In this document: positions 25,400 to 34,300 of the stretch, piece after piece
Position numbering within the stretch: position 1 is the stretch's first letter
How the letters are laid out: every line of letters starts with the position of its first letter
IMG/VR virus record: IMGVR_UViG_3300017724_000012
Span: 1-42,598 of that record
From: a virus
Strand: one strand, 5' to 3'
DNA: 42,598 nt
Notes under the pieces: model-generated
The model's database searches: none
What the model saw: only the letters and a program-made list of their open reading frames with translations
What the model was told of the DNA's origin: nothing
Program-made: the position numbers and the translations under genes

Positions 25400-28300
25400 A
25401 TGGCTAAGAAGTTAGAAAATATTTTTAATCCAAATGTTGATGAAATTTCACAAGGTTTTACAATCAACTCTTGGCATGTATCTCAATCTGTAGATGCATT
25501 TACCGCTGAAGATGCATATGATATATCAATATCAGGATCTTTAAATATAACAGGATCATCTACGTTATCAGGAAGTGTAGTAATTGATACTTTACCTGAT
25601 GCTTCATCAGGATATGAAGTAGTAGTAGTAGATTCTTCAACAAAACAATTAAAAAAGGCATCAGCTATAAGTGCTGGTTCATCAGGCACTTCAGGCACTT
25701 CAGGAACATCTGGTTCATCAGGTACTTCAGGTTCATCAGGATCAAGTGGCTCTTCAGGTACTTCAGGTTCATCAGGTGTAAGTGGTACTTCAGGTACTTC
25801 AGGAGCAGATGGGGATAGATATCAAACAACTTCAACAACTTCAGTAGCAATAGGAACAGGTAATACTTGTATTACAGTAGAAACAGGATTAGCTTATTCA
25901 GCAGGCCAAGAAATGATTATGGCTAATAGTGATACTGCTTTTCAAACAGCTTTAGTAGTATCATATGATGAAGTAACAGGGGTACTCTGTTTTGGTAGTT
26001 TAATAGAACAAGTAGGCTCAGGTACATATACATCATGGGAAGTAAACCTATCAGGTAATGTAGCAGGTTCAAGTGGTACATCAGGTACTAGTGGTTCTTC
26101 AGGAACATCAGGTGCTGATGGTAATGATGGTTCATCAGGTACTTCAGGTACTAATGGAACTTCAGGAACAAATGGAACTTCGGGAACAAATGGTTCATCT
26201 GGTACTAGTGGTACTTCAGATAGATATTCAACAACCTCAAGTACTTCATTTACATTAGGAGGAAATGGTACAATAACAGTAGAAACTGGTTTAGCTTATA
26301 CTCCTGCTCAATCTATAATCATAGTTTATGATGTAAACAACTTCCAAGAATGTGAAGTTACATCTTATGATAGTTCTACAGGTGAATTAGTATTCCAATC
26401 TCCAACCAGAACAGTAGGTTCAGGAACTTATACAAGTTGGACAGTTAATTTAGATGGTGCTTCAGGTGGAGATGGTTCATCTGGTTCATCAGGTTCAAGT
26501 GGAACATCTGGAACAAGTGGAATTTCAGGTTCAAGTGGTACATCAGGAACTTCAGGTTCTTCAGGATCATCTGGTGTTAGTGGAACTTCAGGTTCATCAG
26601 GAACAAGTGGAACAAGTGGTACATCAGGAACCTCAGGAACTTCAGGTACATCTGGTTCAAGTGGAACATCAGGTTCAAGTGGTTCAAGTGGAACAAGTGG
26701 AACTTCAGGTACAGATGGTACATCAGGAACAAGTGGTTCAAGTGGAACTTCAGGTTCTTCAGGAACTTCAGGTTCTTCAGGAACATCAGGAACATCTGGT
26801 ACAGATGGAACAAGTGGAACAGATGGTTCTTCAGGCACATCCGGAACAAGTGGAACAGATGGTTCTTCAGGCACATCAGGAACTAGTGGTTCAAGCGGAA
26901 CCTCTGGTACTTCAGGAACTTCTGGTACTTCAGGCACCTCAGGAACTTCAGGTACAGATGGGACAAGTGGTTCATCAGGAACATCAGGCACATCAGGAAC
27001 TTCAGGTACAGATGGTTCTTCAGGAACAAGTGGAACTAGTGGGACTAGTGGAACCTCAGGAACATCAGGAACCTCAGGTACCTCTGGTTCAAGTGGGACA
27101 TCAGGTTCATCAGGAACTAGTGGAACAGATGGTACTTCAGGAACAGATGGTTCATCAGGAACATCTGGAAGTTCAGGAACTTCAGGTACAGATGGTACAG
27201 ATGGTTCAAGTGGTACAAGTGGAACAAGTGGCTCAAATGGTACAGATGGCTCATCAGGAACAAGTGGAACAAGCGGTTCATCAGGAACTTCTGGAACAAG
27301 TGGAACAAGCGGTTCATCAGGAACTTCTGGTACCTCTGGTTCCTCAGGAACTTCAGGTACATCAGGAACTTCAGGTTCAGATGGTACAGATGGCACTTCA
27401 GGAACTTCAGGTTCTTCAGGTACATCAGGTACATCGGGAACAAGTGGTTCCTCAGGAACAAGCGGATCTTCAGGAACATCAGGAACAAGCGGAGAATCAG
27501 ATAAATATGCTACAACTTCAAGTACTTCTTTTACTTTAGGTAATAGTGGTACAATAACTGTTGATACAGGTCTTGCATATACCCCTGCTCAATCCATAAT
27601 CATAGTTTATGATGTAAATAATTTCCAAGAATGTGAAGTAATAACTTATGATGATACTAATGGTGAATTAGTATTTGGAAGTCCTACTAGAACAGTAGGT
27701 TCAGGAACTTATACAAGTTGGACAGTTAATTTAGATGGTGCTAGTGGTGGAGATGGTTCTTCAGGAACATCTGGGACTTCAGGAACTTCAGGTTCAAGTG
27801 GTACAAGTGGTACATCAGGAACAAGTGGTACAAGCGGTTCTTCAGGAACAAGTGGTACAAGCGGTTCTTCAGGTACATCAGGTTCATCAGGAACTAGTGG
27901 TACAGATGGTACTTCAGGTACAGATGGTTCAAGTGGAACATCAGGTACTACTGGTACTGCAGGTACAGATGGTTCAAGTGGAACATCAGGAACAAGCGGA
28001 ACTTCAGGTTCAAGTGGTACAAGTGGAACTAGTGGAACAGATGGTAGTTCAGGAACTTCTGGAACATCAGGTACTTCAGGTACAGATGGTAGTTCAGGAA
28101 CAAGTGGAACTTCAGGTTCGAGTGGTACAAGCGGAACTTCAGGAACAGATGGTACAGATGGTAGTTCAGGAACTAGTGGAACTAGTGGAACAAGTGGTAC
28201 TTCAGGAACTTCTGGTACATCAGGTGAAGTAGGAGATGATGGTTCTTCTGGTACATCAGGAACAAGTGGTTCAGATGGTTCTTCAGGTACAAGTGGTACT

Positions 28301-31300
28301 AGTGGATCTAGTGGTACATCAGGAACTTCAGGTTCAAGCGGAACAAGCGGAACTTCAGGTACAGACGGAACAGATGGTACTAGTGGTTCTTCAGGAACTT
28401 CAGGAACAGATGGTACAGATGGTACTTCAGGTACTTCAGGTACAGATGGAACAAGTGGCACTTCAGGTACAAATGGAACATCAGGTTCTTCAGGTACAAG
28501 TGGTACAAGTGGATCTTCAGGAACATCAGGAACATCTGGCTCAAATGGTACAGATGGAACAAGTGGTACTTCTGGTACTTCTGGAAGTAGTGGTACATCA
28601 GGTACTTCAGGTTCTTCAGGAACATCAGGAACCTCTGGTACAGATGGTACAGATGGCACTTCAGGTACTAGTGGTTCAAGTGGCACAAGTGGAACTTCTG
28701 GAACAAGTGGTTCAAGTGGAACATCAGGAACAAGTGGATCTTCGGGAACAAGTGGATCTTCAGGTACATCAGGAACAAGTGGGGAATCAGATAAATACGC
28801 TACAACTTCTTCTACTAGTTTTACCTTAGGTAATAGTGGAACAATAACAGTTGACACGGGTTTAGCTTATACAACAGCTCAATCTATAATCATAGTTTAT
28901 GATGTAAACAACTTCCAAGAATGTGAAATTGATTCATATGATAGTTCTACAGGAGAATTAGTATTTTTATCACCTACTAGAACAGTAGGTTCAGGAACAT
29001 ACACATCATGGGAAGTCAACCTAGATGGTGCTAGTGGTGGAGATGGTAGTTCAGGTACATCAGGTACTAGTGGTACTTCAGGTACATCAGGCTCAAATGG
29101 TACAGATGGAACCTCAGGAACATCTGGTTCAAGTGGAACAAGTGGTGTTTCAGGAACAAGTGGATCATCAGGAACAAGTGGTACTAGTGGTACTTCAGGA
29201 ACTTCAGGTTCTTCAGGAACATCAGGAACTTCAGGTACAGATGGCTCTTCGGGCACATCAGGAACCTCTGGTACAGATGGTACAGATGGTACTTCAGGTA
29301 ATAGTGGTTCTTCAGGAACTTCAGGAACAAGTGGAACAAGTGGTTCAAGTGGAACTTCAGGAACTTCAGGATCAAATGGTACCGATGGTACTTCAGGTTC
29401 AAGTGGTACAAGTGGAACATCAGGTTCAAGTGGTACAAGCGGGACTTCAGGAACATCAGGCTCAAACGGTACAGATGGAACAAGTGGTACATCTGGTTCA
29501 AGTGGAACTTCAGGAACATCTGGTTCAAGTGGAACAAGTGGTGTTTCAGGTACAGATGGAACCGATGGTACTTCAGGTACATCAGGTTCTTCAGGAACTT
29601 CAGGAACAAGTGGATCATCAGGAACAAGTGGTACTAGTGGTACTTCAGGAACTTCAGGTTCTTCAGGAACATCAGGAACTTCAGGTACAGATGGAACAGA
29701 TGGAACAAGTGGTTCTTCAGGAACATCAGGAGATTCAGGTTCTTCTGGGACAAGTGGTACTTCAGGAACAGATGGTACAGATGGTACCTCAGGTTCAAGT
29801 GGCACAAGCGGAACTTCAGGTTCAAGTGGAACAAGTGGAACTTCAGGTACAGATGGTACAGATGGTTCATCAGGAACAAGTGGTACAGATGGTACAGATG
29901 GTTCATCAGGAACTAGTGGTACATCAGGAACTAGTGGTTCAAGTGGTACATCAGGAACATCTGGCTCAAATGGTACAGATGGAACAAGTGGTTCAAGTGG
30001 TACAAGCGGAACTTCAGGATCAAATGGTACTGATGGTTCTTCGGGTACAAGTGGAACATCAGGAACAAGTGGAACTTCAGGTTCTTCTGGTACATCAGGA
30101 ACCTCAGGAAGTTCAGGTACATCAGGAACAAGTGGGGAATCAGATAAATATGCAACTACATCATCAACTTCTTTTACTTTAGGTAATAGTGGTACAATAA
30201 CTGTAGATACTGGTTTAGCTTATACAACAGCACAATCTATTATTATTGTATATGATGTGAATAATTTCCAAGAATGTGAAATTGATTCGTATAATAGTTC
30301 TACAGGAGAATTAGTATTTTTATCTCCAACAAGAACAGTAGGTTCAGGTACATATACATCATGGGAAGTTAATTTAGATGGTGCTTCAGGTGGAGATGGT
30401 TCTTCAGGTACAAGTGGTACTAGTGGATCAAATGGTACAGATGGTAGTTCAGGTACTTCAGGAAGTTCTGGAACTAGTGGATCAAATGGTTCTTCAGGTA
30501 CATCCGGAAGTTCAGGTACATCAGGAACTTCAGGTACAGATGGAACAAGTGGTTCAAGTGGAACAAGTGGAACTTCAGGTTCAGATGGAACAAGTGGATC
30601 ATCAGGAACAAGTGGTACTAGTGGAGTAAGTGGCTCTTCAGGTTCAAGTGGTGAAAGTGGAACAGATGGTTCTTCAGGTACTTCAGGTTCTTCTGGAACA
30701 AGTGGTTTATCGGGTCCAACAGGTCCTTATGAATATCATGTTCCTGGGGACGAAGATTCAGGTATTCATCCTGTAAGTGGTTCAAATACTGCTAATGGTT
30801 GTTGGTCAACAATTGCTGGTGGTCAAAATAATGTTACAAATGGGAGTTGTGCATATGGATTTATTGGAGGTGGTTCTTCTAACTCAATAAATACTTGTGC
30901 TATAGGTCAAGTTATTGTTGGTGGATGTGGTAATAGTGCCTCAGGAACCATTGGTGTTAATAAAGGAGATTATAACTTTATAGGTAGTGGTTGTGAAAAC
31001 AGCAATACTGGTGGTATATCCGCTATTGTAGCTGGTAGAAATAACTGTATAACTGGTACAGGTCTTGGTGCTGCATTTACTGGTGCATCTGGTAGTTTTA
31101 TTGGAGCTGGTGCCAATAACTGTATTAGTGCTGGGTGTTGTTCTGTAATTGTAGGAGGACGTCAAAATGTAAACTGTTCAAACATTAGTTTTATAGGTGG
31201 TGGAGCAAGACATACTCTTGGAAGTGACGCAACCCAAGATGTTTATAACGTAATTGTAGGTGGTCTTTGTAATTGTGCTTTTGATTTTTACAACTTTATT

Positions 31301-34300
31301 GGTGGTGGCCATAAAAACTTTATCTCTTCTAGTGTAGGTGAAAGTGGAATTGCAAATGTTGTAGTTGGAGGAGAATGTAATCGTATTGGGGGTTCGAATA
31401 GTTTTATAGGAGGTGGTATTTGCAATTACCTTACTGGTTCATGGGGTGTTATTGTTGGAGGTTCAACTAATAAAAGCCTTGATTATTCCAATGATAATTT
31501 TGTTATAGTTGGAGGTTTTAGTAATGAAAACTGTGCAGATTATACTTTTATAGGGGGTGGTTGTTGCAATGTAGCAGAACATCAACATGCTTTTATTCTT
31601 GGATCAGATATAACTTCAGTTTCAGCTTGTACAACTCACGTAAATAAACTTAATATAGGTACTGTTAATACAGGTACTGAAGATGATGTTCTTATTATAG
31701 CATCAGATGGTACTGTTAAAAAGAAAACAGCAGCAGCAACTTCAGGTACATCAGGTTCAAGTGGAACTTCAGGTACAAATGGAACATCAGGTTCAAGTGG
31801 AACTTCAGGAACATCAGGCTCAAGTGGTACATCTGGTTCAAGTGGAACTTCAGGATCAAATGGTACAGACGGTACTTCAGGAACTTCTGGTTCATCTGGT
31901 ACTTCAGGTACTTCGGGTACATCAGGAAGTTCAGGAACTAGTGGAACTGATGGTACTTCAGGAACATCAGGTTCTTCTGGAACAAGTGGAACAAGTGGCA
32001 CTTCAGGAACTTCAGGTTCAAGTGGAACTTCAGGAACATCAGGAACAAGTGGTTCCTCAGGAACTTCAGGAACAAGTGGTAGTTCAGGCACTAGTGGTTC
32101 ATCTGGAACAAGCGGAACAAGTGGTTCAAATGGTACAGACGGATCATCAGGAACAAGCGGAACAAGTGGTAGTTCAGGTACTAGTGGTTCAAGTGGTACA
32201 AGTGGAACTTCAGGTTCGAGTGGCACAAGCGGAACTTCAGGAACAGATGGTACAGATGGTTCATCAGGAACAAGTGGTTCATCAGGAACTAGTGGTTCTT
32301 CAGGAACATCAGGAACTAGTGGTACAAATGGTAGTTCAGGAACATCAGGTTCTTCAGGAACTTCAGGAAAAGATGGTAATTTTGGAGGTGCTACATTTGA
32401 TTATACTTTTAGTACATCAACTTCAATAGCAAATCCTGGAGGAGGTAATGTAAGATTAAATAATTCAACTCAATTTTCTGCTACAGAAATGGCAATTAGT
32501 GAGGTTGATGATCAAGGAGAAAGTATTCAAAGTTTCTTACAAACAGTAGATAGTTCAACATCAGCTGTAAAAGGTCACGTTAGGTTATCTGATAAAGATG
32601 ATCCATTAGATTTCCTTTTATTTGCAATCTCTGATTTAACAGATAATGGAGCTTGGTGGACAATTGATGTTAGTAATGAAGCATATGGGGGTAACAGTTT
32701 AACAAATGGTGAAGACATTATAGTATCATTTGTAGTTACAGGTGATAGAGGTGACGATGGTTCTTCAGGTTCAAGTGGAACAAGTGGTTCAAGTGGCACG
32801 AGTGGATCATCGGGAACAAGTGGAACAAGTGGTTCATCAGGAACATCAGGTTCTTCAGGTACATCAGGAAACTCAGGTTCATCTGGTTCTTCAGGAACTT
32901 CAGGAACATCAGGTTCTTCAGGAACAAGTGGAACATCTGGTTCAAGTGGAACATCTGGTTCAAGTGGAACAAGTGGTTCAAATGGTACATCTGGAAGTAG
33001 TGGAACAAGTGGCACTAGTGGTTCATCAGGAACTTCTGGTACAGATGGTACAGATGGCACTTCAGGAACTAGTGGTTCAAGTGGCACAAGTGGAACTTCA
33101 GGTTCTTCAGGTACTTCAGGTTCAAGTGGTACAAGCGGAACTTCAGGTTCAAGTGGTACATCAGGTACTACAGGAACTGCAGGTACAGATGGTTCATCAG
33201 GAACAAGTGGTTCTTCAGGAACATCAGGAAGTAGTGGTTCAAGTGGTTCAAGTGGTTCAAGTGGAACATCAGGAGTAGCTAATATATTAGATAATGCTAA
33301 TAATAGAGTTACAACAGCAACAGGAACACAAGGTGAATTACAAGCTGAAGCTAATTTAACATTTGATGGTACTCAATTAATGGTATCAGGATCAGGTAGT
33401 ACAATTTTAGATGTACAAGGTTCTCAAGGCCAATTATTTTCTGTAACTGATGATTTATTAGGAACAGTATTTGCAGCATCAGATATATCAGGAGTACCAA
33501 TTTTACAAGTTAGTGCTTCAGGTTTAACACAACAAGATGGTGATATGTGTATCACTGGTTATACTCAAGTTAAGGGTAACTTTAACGTAAGACCAAATTC
33601 AAGTGGTGTTGGTGGAACTTTATCAGTATCAAGAAATGATGTTAATGGATGGAGCTCAGGTAGCCTTCAAATTAACCAAAATGGTACCATAAATAAATCA
33701 ACAATTACAGCAACGGGAAATAATGGAGGAGGAGGACTTGGTTCATCTGCTATGGGTTGTTTAGAATTCCTTACTAAGAATACATCAGCTGGTACTACCT
33801 CAAATCCATTAAATCTTAATAGTGGTACTGTAAACATGCCTTCATTATTAACTAAAACTTCTACTTGTGTAGTAGTAGTAGATTCAAATGGTGATTTAGG
33901 ATATAGAGTAGAAGCAGGTTCTTCAGGAACATCTGGTTCTTCAGGAACATCAGGTTCATCTGGAACATCTGGTTCTTCAGGAACTTCAGGTTCATCTGGA
34001 ACATCAGGTAATTCAGGTTCAAGTGGTTCTTCTGGAACTTCAGGTAATTCAGGTTCATCTGGTTCTTCAGGAACTTCAGGTTCATCTGGAACATCAGGTA
34101 ATTCAGGTTCAAGTGGTTCAAGTGGTACAAGTGGAGCAGCTACAATTACTAATTTAGGTAACAATAGAGTTACAACATCTACAGGAGTACAAGGAGAACT
34201 AAATGCTGAAGCTAATTTAACTTTTAATGGCAGTACATTAGTAGCAATTGGATCATTAACTGTAGGTATGAGTAATTCTGATAGAATAAACTTTACTAGT

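Noticed and set aside
26454-33278. Plus-strand ORFs in another frame rich in Val-Gln-Met-Leu inside the fibre gene
   Set aside because: This is the same repeat artefact in a shifted frame; no independent start context or domain, and they lie wholly within a well-supported CDS.
25676-34135. Direct repeats that might suggest a CRISPR array or satellite DNA
   Set aside because: The period is 9 nt and encodes Gly-X-Y triplets in one open frame; there are no spacers of constant length between identical repeats.
26428-34164. Long minus-strand ORFs rich in Pro-Glu-Val repeats (up to 382 codons) opposite the giant fibre gene
   Set aside because: They are the reverse translation of the Gly-Ser/Thr-Ser repeats, which rarely create stop codons. 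They break exactly where the + strand leaves the repeats, and the + strand carries recognisable domains.
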